A DNA stretch of 7,084 nt, taken from contig CAYLSH010000094.1 in NCBI GenBank assembly GCA_964386235.1, forward strand, positions 1 to 7,084. Direction: 5' to 3'. A program made the translations under genes and the position numbers. The stretch is from RGIG8767 sp964386235 (GTDB taxonomy: Bacteria; Bacillota; Clostridia; Lachnospirales; Lachnospiraceae). Of the stretch, positions 1 to 6,082 are shown piece after piece (the first letter of the stretch is position 1; each line of letters starts with the position of its first letter). The notes below the pieces were generated by a model. The model was not told the DNA's origin and made no database searches. It saw only the letters and a program-made list of their open reading frames with translations.

Positions 1-611
1 TGACATTAGAAGAAATGTCAACTACTTATTATGATGTGTTAAAAGAAATTGGCAATATCGGGGCAGGGAATGCAACAACTGCCCTTGCCAGCTTATTGCA
101 GAGCAAAGTTGACATGAAGGTTCCAAACGTTATGATGCTGGATTTTAAGGACGTTGGGAATCTGCTTGGTGGTGAAGAACAGGAAATGGTTGCAGCTTTT
201 CTGGGTGTGGAAGGAGATATCACAGGAAGTATTCTGTTTTTGATCCGGAAAGAAACCGCCATGATGATGGCAAAAAAACTATTAGGGGATTTTTGTGGTG
301 ATGATCTTGGGGAAATGGAACGTTCCGCAGTAAAAGAAGTTTCCAATATCATTACAGGCTCCTACCTCAATGCCCTTGCGACATTGACGAATCTGACGAT
401 TTATCCGTCAGTTCCGGACCTTGCAGTGGATATGGCAGGAGCAATCTTAAGCGTACCGGCGATTCAGTTTGGAATCATGGGGGACAAGATCCTTCTGATC
501 CAGTCACAGTTAAAGAATGATGATGAAGTGGATATGGAAGGATTTTTCATCATGGTGCCGGATGTGGATTCATACGAAAAGATTCTGAGTTCTTTGGGTA
601 TCCCGGTATAG
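1..611 (+). CDS. cheC: CheY-P phosphatase CheC (5' end probably just outside the window)
   Basis: CheC dephosphorylates CheY-P and partners with CheD in adaptation of Gram-positive-type chemotaxis. Numbered from the ATG at 15 (198 residues), both copies of the CheC/CheX/FliY phosphatase motif D/S-x3-E-x2-N-x22-P are intact: D7, E11, N14, P37 and S104, E108, N111, P134. The duplication and length fit CheC (about 205-210 residues) rather than single-site CheX or the longer FliY. The reading frame stays open upstream of 15 to the window edge (..TLEE before M1). The first bases, tgaca, would give an ATG one base before the window, overlapping a preceding stop TGA in an ATGA junction. The ATG at 15 has only a weak ribosome site, so I think the true start is the upstream one; that is inference. 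The previous gene is probably cheW by operon convention, but it is not visible. A 45-base gap separates it from cheD. Confidence 0.95.
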   Translation, partial: TLEEMSTTYYDVLKEIGNIGAGNATTALASLLQSKVDMKVPNVMMLDFKDVGNLLGGEEQEMVAAFLGVEGDITGSILFLIRKETAMMMAKKLLGDFCGDDLGEMERSAVKEVSNIITGSYLNALATLTNLTIYPSVPDLAVDMAGAILSVPAIQFGIMGDKILLIQSQLKNDDEVDMEGFFIMVPDVDSYEKILSSLGIPV

Positions 612-656
612 TACTGTGCCGGCATATCCTTATTCTTGATGTTGGGGATAAATATA

Positions 657-1136
657 ATGGAAATAAAAGTAGGAATGGCGGATCTCAATGTCTGTGAGAG
701 CCCGGACAGCATTACTACACTGGGACTGGGCTCCTGTGTGGGAGTCGTGCTCTATGACCCGGTAGTAAAGAAATGCGGTATGGTCCATGTGATGCTGCCG
801 GACAGTACGGCAATCACAAACAATCAGAACATTGCCAAATTCGCAGATACAGGAATAGATGAGTGCCTGCGTCAGGTGCTTGCAACCGGGGCGAGAAGAG
901 AACGCCTGATTGCCAAAATAGCCGGCGGCTCACAGATGTTCAGTATCAATACCAATAATTCTATGCTTCGTGTCGGCGATCGTAATGTAGAAGCGGTAAG
1001 AAAAAAACTTGGAGAACTAAAGATCCCGATTGTGGCCTCGGATACGGGGGAGAACTACGGAAGAACGGTTGTTTTTTACCCGGAAACGGGAGATTATCTG
1101 ATACGGGCGATCGGAAAAGAACCAAGGACAATATAG
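657..1136 (+). CDS. cheD: Chemoreceptor glutamine deamidase CheD
   Basis: CheD deamidates glutamines in the signalling domain of methyl-accepting chemotaxis receptors and binds CheC, stimulating its CheY-P phosphatase activity; it acts in the cytoplasm at the receptor array. The family core TLGLGSC is present. Counting from the ATG at 657, the catalytic triad falls at T21, C27 and H44, the same numbering as Thermotoga maritima CheD, followed by the typical HVMLPDS. The protein is then 159 residues. I chose ATG 657 over the in-frame TTG at 636 and ATG at 639 because the protein then begins MEIKVGMADL, as CheD proteins do, and because a G-rich site (644-647) lies 9 bases upstream, inside the longer frame. 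It follows cheC, its usual partner. Confidence 0.96.
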   Translation: MEIKVGMADLNVCESPDSITTLGLGSCVGVVLYDPVVKKCGMVHVMLPDSTAITNNQNIAKFADTGIDECLRQVLATGARRERLIAKIAGGSQMFSINTNNSMLRVGDRNVEAVRKKLGELKIPIVASDTGENYGRTVVFYPETGDYLIRAIGKEPRTI

Positions 1137-1151
1137 GATGTGGATTAAGGG

Positions 1152-1493
1152 ATGAATAAGAAACTGAAAATGCTGCCGGTATATCTGATGCTGATTACCG
1201 GCGCAGTAACCGGTATTATTACATATTTGCTACAATATGAAGGCAAAACAGCCCTGCTCATTTTGCTGGGAGTTTTGCTTTTCTTCTATATCGCAGGCAG
1301 TTTGTTTGCAGGACTGATCAACCGCTTTGAAAAAGAGCAGGATGAAAAAGAACGTCAGAGATTAGAAGAAGAAGGCAAAGTGCTGGAAAAAGAACGGGCT
1401 GACAAAGAAGCGGCAGATGAAAAAGATGATAAAGATGACAAAGAAGAAACTCCGGACGAAGAAGACAGTGTAAAGGATGCGGGAGAACAATAG
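1152..1493 (+). CDS. Small membrane protein with two helices and an acidic tail, between cheD and fliA
   Basis: I do not recognise a named family. The 113-residue product has two predicted membrane helices, about residues 7-27 and 33-56, joined by a short loop with E30, G31 and K32. From residue 57 to the end it is a highly charged, mostly Glu/Asp/Lys tail, with helix-forming heptad-like stretches around 58-85 and an acidic low-complexity end. With both helices in a hairpin, the tail is most likely cytoplasmic. The start has an AAGG-type site at 1147-1150 very close to the ATG. It lies 15 bases after cheD and its stop codon is one base before the fliA ATG, so translation of the two is likely coupled. 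B. subtilis has no gene at this position. A role in flagellar or chemotaxis function is inferred only from position. Confidence 0.8.
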   Translation: MNKKLKMLPVYLMLITGAVTGIITYLLQYEGKTALLILLGVLLFFYIAGSLFAGLINRFEKEQDEKERQRLEEEGKVLEKERADKEAADEKDDKDDKEETPDEEDSVKDAGEQ

Positions 1494-1494
1494 G

Positions 1495-2256
1495 ATGGAC
1501 GAAAACGCAAGAATGAAACTTTGGCAGGATTATGCCAAACATAAGTCTGCGGACACACGTGAAAAACTCATATTGGAATACGCGCCTCTTGTAAAACTGG
1601 TGGCCGGAAGATTAAGCATGTATCTTGGCTACAATGTGGAGTATGATGATCTTGTCAGTTATGGTATTTTTGGACTGATTGATGCCATTGATAAGTTTGA
1701 GTACGCAAAAGCAGTTAAGTTTGAAACCTATGCCTCTTTACGTATTCGTGGATCCATTCTGGATCAGATCCGTAAGATGGACTGGATTCCGCGTACCATT
1801 CGCCAGAGACAAAAACAGATTGATGCTGCCATGAAAGAATTTGAAGTGACCAATGGCAGACAGGCAACGGATGCAGAACTTGCCGCACAACTGGGAATTG
1901 CAGAAGAAGAGTATGCGGAATGGCAGACCCAGATGAAAGTGACCAATGTTGTGTCACTCAATGAGTTTATGGAACAGGGAAGCGATGTTCCCAATAAAAA
2001 GGATTCTTCCTCCCATTATGCACAGCCGGAAGAGGCATATGAACAGGGAGAGTTAAAAGAAGTACTAAAAGATGCTCTGACGCTTTTGACCGAAAAAGAA
2101 CGCAGGGTGATAGAACTGTATTATTATGAAGAACTGACATTAAAAGAGATCAGCGTCGTACTTGAGGTATCCGAATCCAGAATCTCCCAGCTTCATACAA
2201 AGGCACTTCAGAAAATGAAGGGAAGAATGGGAAAATACATGGGAATCTTAAGTTGA
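1495..2256 (+). CDS. fliA: Flagellar sigma factor sigma-28 (FliA/SigD/WhiG family)
   Basis: This RNA polymerase sigma factor directs late flagellar genes such as flagellin and, in Firmicutes, motility and autolysin genes. At 253 residues it matches B. subtilis SigD (254). Region 2 spans about residues 25-95, with the strongly conserved FETYASLRIRGSILDQIRK segment (76-94), followed by DWIPR (96-100), diagnostic of this family. Region 3 covers about 101-160. Region 4 covers about 190-245, with a helix-turn-helix near 214-240 (LTLKEIS...SESRISQLH). An in-frame ATG at 1477 would add six residues, but its AAAGG site (1472-1476) abuts it. ATG 1495 has GGGAG at 1481-1485 with 9-base spacing and gives the family-like N-terminus. 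One base separates it from the preceding gene. No anti-sigma factor FlgM gene is in the window. Confidence 0.96.
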   Translation: MDENARMKLWQDYAKHKSADTREKLILEYAPLVKLVAGRLSMYLGYNVEYDDLVSYGIFGLIDAIDKFEYAKAVKFETYASLRIRGSILDQIRKMDWIPRTIRQRQKQIDAAMKEFEVTNGRQATDAELAAQLGIAEEEYAEWQTQMKVTNVVSLNEFMEQGSDVPNKKDSSSHYAQPEEAYEQGELKEVLKDALTLLTEKERRVIELYYYEELTLKEISVVLEVSESRISQLHTKALQKMKGRMGKYMGILS

Positions 2257-2305
2257 CGAACAATACGACAGTAGCACGTAAACCCCGGATAAATAAGAGG
2301 AAACG

Positions 2306-3895
2306 ATGAACGCATACTATCAGATTATTAATGAAGATTCAGGAACAAAGTTAAAATTTTATCCCCCCACGGACGGAGGAAGGGCAACGGTGGATGTGCA
2401 GTTGTTAATGGATTATCTGAGTTATCATAGGATACCGTTTGCAGCAAAGGATCTTTCAGTCGCAACTTCAGCCATCAAGGAAGAAACGGTTATTACATTA
2501 AGCATCAATCGTTCGCTTCCGGTACCGGAGGACTTTAGGATTGAAGTAGTGGAAGGAAATATGCAGGCGATCTGTAATTTTGTACCACCTTCCAATGATG
2601 GTATTCGTCTGGGAAAAGAAGATATCCTAAATGAGATTAGAAATAAGAAAATTATATTTGGCGTGGACGAAGCGGTGATTGATGAATATCTCCGTAATCC
2701 CCGCTATTTGGAAAATATAGTGGTTGCCAGGGGAGAAGAACCGAGGCAGGGAACGGATGCGCGTATAGAGTATTTCTTTAATACGGATCTGAAAGCACGT
2801 CCGACTTTAAATGAAGACGGAAGTGTTGACTTTTTTAATTTGAATATTATCAACCATTGTGAAGCGGGCGAACTTTTGGCAAGGTTGTACCCCGAGGACA
2901 GGGGCGATGCCGGATCCGATGTATTGGGCAACCGGATCAATCCCCGTCTGGTAAAACACGATGTGCTTCGTTTTGGAAAAAACATACGTCTGTCCGAAGA
3001 TAAACTTGAGATTTATGCAATCGAAAGCGGACACGTTACACTTGTGGAAGGACGGGTTTTCGTTTCCAATCTTATGGAAGTGGAAAATGTGGATACTTCA
3101 ACGGGGAATATCAATTACGATGGTAATGTTCAGGTTAATGGCAATGTGTGTTCCAATTTCAAGGTAACCGCTACCGGCAATGTGGAAGTAAGGGGCGTCG
3201 TGGAAGGCGCTGTGATTGAAGCCGGCGGTAATATTACGATTGCCAAGGGCATGAATGGAATGAGTAAAGGCATTCTTCGTGCGAAGGGCAATGTAATTGC
3301 CAAATTCTTAGAGAATTCCACCGTGGAGACCAATGGCTACGTGGAAGCAGGTTCCATTATGCATAGCAATGTCATGGCGGGATCGGAAGTACATGTCAGT
3401 GGCAAAAAAGGTTTTATTTCCGGCGGACATGTGTCAGCCACATCTTTGATTGAAGTAAAGACGCTGGGCTCTGAGATGGGAACGGATACGGTGGTGGAAG
3501 TCGGTGTCAGCCCCGTGGTAAAAAAGCGACATAAAGAACTGACGGAACAGATTGCTGCGGATATGAAGATTATTGAGCGTGCAGTTCCGATCTTAGAAGC
3601 AGCCCGTGATAAATACCAGGCGGGTAAGGAACTGAGCGAATCCCAGATCGCAAATGTCAGGGAACTGACTGAGGTTATCAAATCCAAACGTGCAGTACTG
3701 GCACAGGCCCAGGATGAACTATTTGAACTCGATGAGATTTTGACAGAAGAAAAACCGGCACAGGTGGTTGTACGAAAGATTGTCTATTCCGGCACCAAGA
3801 TCATTATCTCGGATGTGTCTAAGATTGTAAAAGAAAGTATGCAGTATTGTCGTTTCATCCGGTTTAAAGGTGACGTGAAGATGGTTTCCATGTAG
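2306..3895 (+). CDS. fapA: FapA / DUF342 family protein (flagellar assembly protein A)
   Basis: The 529-residue protein has the layout of the FapA (DUF342) family. There is an N-terminal region (1-130), then the characteristic segment ARGEEPRQGTDARIEYFF (141-158), and a glycine-rich parallel beta-helix at about 258-400. The helix has repeated turns such as GNVQVNG, GNVEVRG, GNITIAKG and GNVIAK. A charged coiled coil follows at about 405-480, and a C-terminal strand region (486-529) contains VYSGTKIIISD. No signal peptide or membrane helix is seen, so it is cytoplasmic. Family members affect flagellar assembly or motility in some bacteria, but the biochemical activity is poorly defined; the coiled coil inserted after the beta-helix is usual. 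The AGAGG site at 2296-2300, 5 bases before the ATG, supports the start. It follows fliA by 49 bases, in the same operon. Confidence 0.9.
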   Translation: MNAYYQIINEDSGTKLKFYPPTDGGRATVDVQLLMDYLSYHRIPFAAKDLSVATSAIKEETVITLSINRSLPVPEDFRIEVVEGNMQAICNFVPPSNDGIRLGKEDILNEIRNKKIIFGVDEAVIDEYLRNPRYLENIVVARGEEPRQGTDARIEYFFNTDLKARPTLNEDGSVDFFNLNIINHCEAGELLARLYPEDRGDAGSDVLGNRINPRLVKHDVLRFGKNIRLSEDKLEIYAIESGHVTLVEGRVFVSNLMEVENVDTSTGNINYDGNVQVNGNVCSNFKVTATGNVEVRGVVEGAVIEAGGNITIAKGMNGMSKGILRAKGNVIAKFLENSTVETNGYVEAGSIMHSNVMAGSEVHVSGKKGFISGGHVSATSLIEVKTLGSEMGTDTVVEVGVSPVVKKRHKELTEQIAADMKIIERAVPILEAARDKYQAGKELSESQIANVRELTEVIKSKRAVLAQAQDELFELDEILTEEKPAQVVVRKIVYSGTKIIISDVSKIVKESMQYCRFIRFKGDVKMVSM

Positions 3896-3919
3896 AACTT
3901 TTTTTATGGAGGTGGGAGT

Positions 3920-4234
3920 ATGGCGATCAGTCCAATTTTATTAAATGGCAGTGTAACCCGTATGCAGGATATTACACAGGTAAAACAAAATGAAGATATG
4001 AAGGGCATGGTCGACCAGACGAATTTTCAAAATACCTTCCACAAGGAAATCGATCATAAACTAAATCAGGTTCATCAGAGTGACAATGCGGACAATCACC
4101 AGAAAAAATTTGACGCAAAGGAAAAAGGCGACAATGAGTACAGTGGTGACGGCGGCAAAAGACGACAGCAGAACAAACGTCAGGACGGAACTGTGATTGC
4201 GAAGACGCAGGGCGGTTTTGACATTAAGATTTAG
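3920..4234 (+). CDS. Hydrophilic 104-residue protein of unknown function in the flagellar operon
   Basis: I do not recognise a named domain. The start is well supported by a strong GGAGGTG site at 3908-3914 with 5-base spacing. The product has no membrane segment or signal peptide. Residues 1-60 look structured or helical, rich in Gln/Asn (QVKQNEDMKGMVDQ, then TNFQNTFHKEIDHKLNQV). Residues 60-92 are polar and glycine-rich with a basic patch (GKRRQQNKRQ, 79-88), probably disordered. The protein ends in a compact hydrophobic tail, GGFDIKI. An ordered N-terminus, disordered middle and short hydrophobic C-terminal peptide would suit an adaptor or partner-binding protein; that is inference. Similar short proteins sit after fapA in related clostridial flagellar operons, as far as I recall. 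It lies 24 bases after fapA and 57 before the next gene. Confidence 0.78.
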   Translation: MAISPILLNGSVTRMQDITQVKQNEDMKGMVDQTNFQNTFHKEIDHKLNQVHQSDNADNHQKKFDAKEKGDNEYSGDGGKRRQQNKRQDGTVIAKTQGGFDIKI

Positions 4235-4291
4235 GTCCGGTTCTTAAAAACCGATGTACCAGAATACAGATATACAGGATGGAAAAATAGA

Positions 4292-5011
4292 ATGGAAATA
4301 TTACAGATTATTGTATTGATCGCAGGGGCACTTCTGTTTACCGTGAGTTTTTTTATACCGGATAAACAGGTGGACACCGCAAATGTAAAGGAAAAAGAAG
4401 AAAAAATTTTTCGGGAACTGATGGAGCAGGAACTGCCTAAGATCCGCGAAAAAATTGATGAGGCAACCGAAGAAGGCTTAGAACATGCCAAAGAAAATTC
4501 AAGGCGTCAGATGGAGAGGCTGACCAATGAGAAAATGATGGCAATCAATGAGTATTCGGACACCGTTATGGCTGAGATCCACAAGAATCACGAAGAAGCG
4601 GTTTTTCTCTATGATATGCTGAATAATAAGCACGCGCAGGTAAAAAACACGGCGGCTGAATTATCCCAGGTGGTAAAACAGTCCAAACAGGTAAAAAGTG
4701 CTGCAAAGACAACAAAAAAAGAAGAAAAGAATGAGATTCCTTCCTTTGAAGCAATGCCGGTAAAGGATATAGAACCGATACCGCCGGTGGAAGAGAAAAC
4801 GGATAAAAAAGCAACGGATTCCTTACCAAAGGAAGAGGCTGTCAATAATGTAGAGATCATGTTTGCCACAGAAGGCAATGAAGAAAACAGCAACGACCGT
4901 ATTTTGGAACTGCATAAGGCGGGCAAATCCAATATGGCAATTGCAAGAGAATTAGGATTGGGCATCGGTGAAGTAAAACTGGTGATTGATCTGTTTAAGG
5001 GTGGAATGTAA
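4292..5011 (+). CDS. Single-pass membrane protein with coiled coil and C-terminal DUF6115-like helix-turn-helix (possible SwrB analogue)
   Basis: The 239-residue protein has one N-terminal membrane helix (about 3-22) and almost no extracytoplasmic part. A long charged coiled coil follows (about 33-135), then a Lys/Glu/Pro-rich linker (136-200). The C-terminal segment (202-236) reads RILELHKAGKSNMAIAREL then a GLGIGEVKLVIDLF tail, which is like a helix-turn-helix and which I associate with DUF6115. Because the protein is membrane-tethered, this end may bind protein rather than DNA. In B. subtilis the gene after sigD, swrB, also encodes a short protein with one N-terminal helix, a coiled-coil-prone middle and a similar C-terminal motif. 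It promotes flagellar type III export activation. Position and architecture suggest an analogous role here, unproven. A possible AGGATGG site (4276-4282) lies 9 bases upstream. Its TAA overlaps the next ATG by one base. Confidence 0.85.
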   Translation: MEILQIIVLIAGALLFTVSFFIPDKQVDTANVKEKEEKIFRELMEQELPKIREKIDEATEEGLEHAKENSRRQMERLTNEKMMAINEYSDTVMAEIHKNHEEAVFLYDMLNNKHAQVKNTAAELSQVVKQSKQVKSAAKTTKKEEKNEIPSFEAMPVKDIEPIPPVEEKTDKKATDSLPKEEAVNNVEIMFATEGNEENSNDRILELHKAGKSNMAIARELGLGIGEVKLVIDLFKGGM

Positions 5012-5616
5012 TGAAGATGCGTTATTATTTACGTGGTCTTGGTCTTGGAATCCTCTTTACCGCAGTCTTTTTTCTGATCGGTGGTGAGTCCGGACAGACC
5101 ATGAGTGATGAAATGATAAAGGAACGTGCCAGGGAACTTGGCATGATGGAAAGTACGGTATTAGCCGATATTCCGACTTCATCAGCGGAAGATGCTTTAG
5201 TGGAAAATACATCTGAGGAAGATGTGTCAATGGAAGATACATCTGATGAAGATATTTTGGAGAAAAACACATCTGTTGAAGAAACTTCGAAGGAAGATAC
5301 TTCCGTAGAAGAAACAACGGTGGAAAACACAGAGGAAGCCACAGAGGAAGCCACTACGGAAGAAAATGTTGACAAAGAGGCAGATACAGAAGAAATCGTA
5401 TCTGAGGAAGGTACCGTCATCAGTATTGTTGTCAATAAAGGAGAAGGTTCGGATACGGTCAGCCGTCATTTGTACGAGGCAGGATTGATTGATGATGCAC
5501 AGGCATATGATAAGTACCTTATGCAGAATGGCTATGACAGAAAGATAGGAGCGGGGGAACATCTGATTCCCACCGGCTCTGACTGGGAAACAATTGCAAA
5601 ACTGCTTTGCAGATAA
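5011..5616 (+). CDS. Membrane-anchored protein with acidic repeat linker and C-terminal YceG-like domain, no transglycosylase domain
   Basis: The 201-residue product has an N-terminal membrane anchor (about 8-24) after a basic start (MKMRYYLRGL). A conserved-looking helix follows (about 31-46, SDEMIKERARELGM). Next comes an acidic Glu/Thr/Ser linker (58-133) with 10-residue tandem repeats. The C-terminal domain (135-201) resembles the small LysM-like N-terminal subdomain of MltG/YceG: a strand with V-x-KGEGSDTVSRHLYEAGLI, then YDKYLMQNGYDRKIGAGEH. The larger catalytic part of MltG, with its essential glutamate, is absent, so automatic annotation as an endolytic transglycosylase would mislead. 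The topology suggests an extracytoplasmic domain reaching into the cell wall, perhaps binding glycan or a flagellar/septal partner. The start is coupled to the previous stop (TAATG) with an AAGGGTGG-type site (4997-5004). It is the last gene of the operon, followed by a terminator. Confidence 0.85.
   Translation: MKMRYYLRGLGLGILFTAVFFLIGGESGQTMSDEMIKERARELGMMESTVLADIPTSSAEDALVENTSEEDVSMEDTSDEDILEKNTSVEETSKEDTSVEETTVENTEEATEEATTEENVDKEADTEEIVSEEGTVISIVVNKGEGSDTVSRHLYEAGLIDDAQAYDKYLMQNGYDRKIGAGEHLIPTGSDWETIAKLLCR
5194..5343 (+). repeat. Degenerate 30-bp tandem repeat encoding a 10-residue acidic unit
   Basis: Five consecutive in-frame units of 30 bases encode ALVENTSEED, VSMEDTSDED, ILEKNTSVEE, TSKEDTSVEE and TTVENTEEAT (residues 62-111 of the YceG-like protein). 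The consensus is x-x-x-E-(N/D)-T-S-x-E-(D/E). At the DNA level the core is GAA(A/G)ATACATCTG(A/T)(G/T)GAAGA with drift. The array sits in the extracytoplasmic linker, so copy-number change would alter linker length without a frameshift. Confidence 0.8.
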
Positions 5617-5629
5617 TAGGGTAATAATA

Positions 5630-5668
5630 AAAAGACAGAAACCGAATTTGTTGCGGTTTCTGTCTTTT
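5630..5668. terminator. Bidirectional Rho-independent terminator between convergent operons
   Basis: A perfect 15-bp inverted repeat, AAAAGACAGAAACCG at 5630-5644 and its complement at 5654-5668, encloses a 9-base loop. Read on the plus strand the stem ends in TTTT. Read on the minus strand it ends in TTTTTATTATT, a better U tract. It lies 13 bases after the YceG-like gene stop and 40 bases past the response-regulator stop, so it likely serves both transcripts. Confidence 0.9.
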
Positions 5669-5708
5669 GTTATAGGTATAATGCATAGTAGTTATATCAT
5701 GGAATATG

Positions 5709-6065
5709 CTAAAACAACTTGGATAATACGGCATATACATCATCCGGATCAAAGGGTTTCTGGATAAAATCCGATGCTCCGTAGCGTAAGGAGTCAATTA
5801 CCTTGTCCTTTTGTCCGGCAGCGCTGACCATCAGCACCTTCTGATCCGGATATTGCGCGCGGATCTGTTTAAGGGCAGTGATGCCGTCCATGACGGGCAT
5901 GGTAATATCCAGTGTAATAAGATCGGGCGAGCATGTCTTCAGCATGTCCATAAGTTCTTGTCCATTACCGGCTTCGCCGATTACTTCGTCACCATTTTCT
6001 ACAAATACGGCCTTGAGCATTTTGCGGAAAATACGGGAATCGTCTACAATGATAACTTTAATCAT
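5709..6065 (-). CDS. Stand-alone CheY-like response regulator receiver protein
   Basis: This is a single receiver domain of 118 residues with no output domain. The phosphorylation site residues are all present: acidic pocket D8 and D9, phospho-acceptor D53 (in LDITMPVMDG), S81 as the conserved Ser/Thr switch, F100 as the aromatic switch position, and K103 in the KPF motif. Such proteins act by binding a target after phosphorylation, for example the flagellar motor switch in CheY, or relay phosphate. The sequence alone does not say whether this is the main chemotaxis CheY or an accessory one. The start is supported by GGAG (complement of 6075-6078) 9 bases upstream. It lies 17 bases downstream of the CheX-like gene and is probably cotranscribed with it, which makes that protein the natural candidate phosphatase. 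A terminator follows. Confidence 0.95.
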   Translation of the reverse strand: MIKVIIVDDSRIFRKMLKAVFVENGDEVIGEAGNGQELMDMLKTCSPDLITLDITMPVMDGITALKQIRAQYPDQKVLMVSAAGQKDKVIDSLRYGASDFIQKPFDPDDVYAVLSKLF

Positions 6066-6082
6066 ACAGGATATCTCCTTTA

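Noticed and set aside
1318..1558. Minus-strand frames opposite the acidic tail of the small membrane protein
   Set aside because: They arise from GAA/AAA-rich coding on the plus strand; low complexity and no start signals.
2704..3687. Several minus-strand and alternative plus-strand frames inside fapA
   Set aside because: fapA is intact with clear domains across its whole length; the others have no recognisable features.
3896..3919. Run of seven T after fapA as a possible terminator
   Set aside because: No GC-rich hairpin precedes it, and the next gene follows at once with a strong ribosome site.
4234..4260. Short inverted repeat CGGTT/AACCG right after the 104-residue protein
   Set aside because: Only a 5-bp stem with a 6-base loop and no T tract; the outer GGT/ACC pairing needs an asymmetric bulge. 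Too weak for a terminator or riboswitch.
5164..5171. GCCGATAT, a perfect sigma-28-type -10 element, inside the YceG-like gene
   Set aside because: There is no TAAA box 14-16 bases upstream (only a GAAA at 11), and the bases are explained by the Ala-Asp-Ile codons. No suitable gene lies downstream.
5025..5435. Long Ser/Val-rich frame on the minus strand opposite the YceG-like gene
   Set aside because: Its composition is the mirror of the Glu/Asp/Thr repeat codons on the plus strand; no ribosome site or family resemblance.
5677..5682. TATAAT on the plus strand between the convergent operons
   Set aside because: No -35 box at 16-18 bases (the position reads CGGTTT, within the terminator stem), and it would only give antisense transcript into the response regulator.
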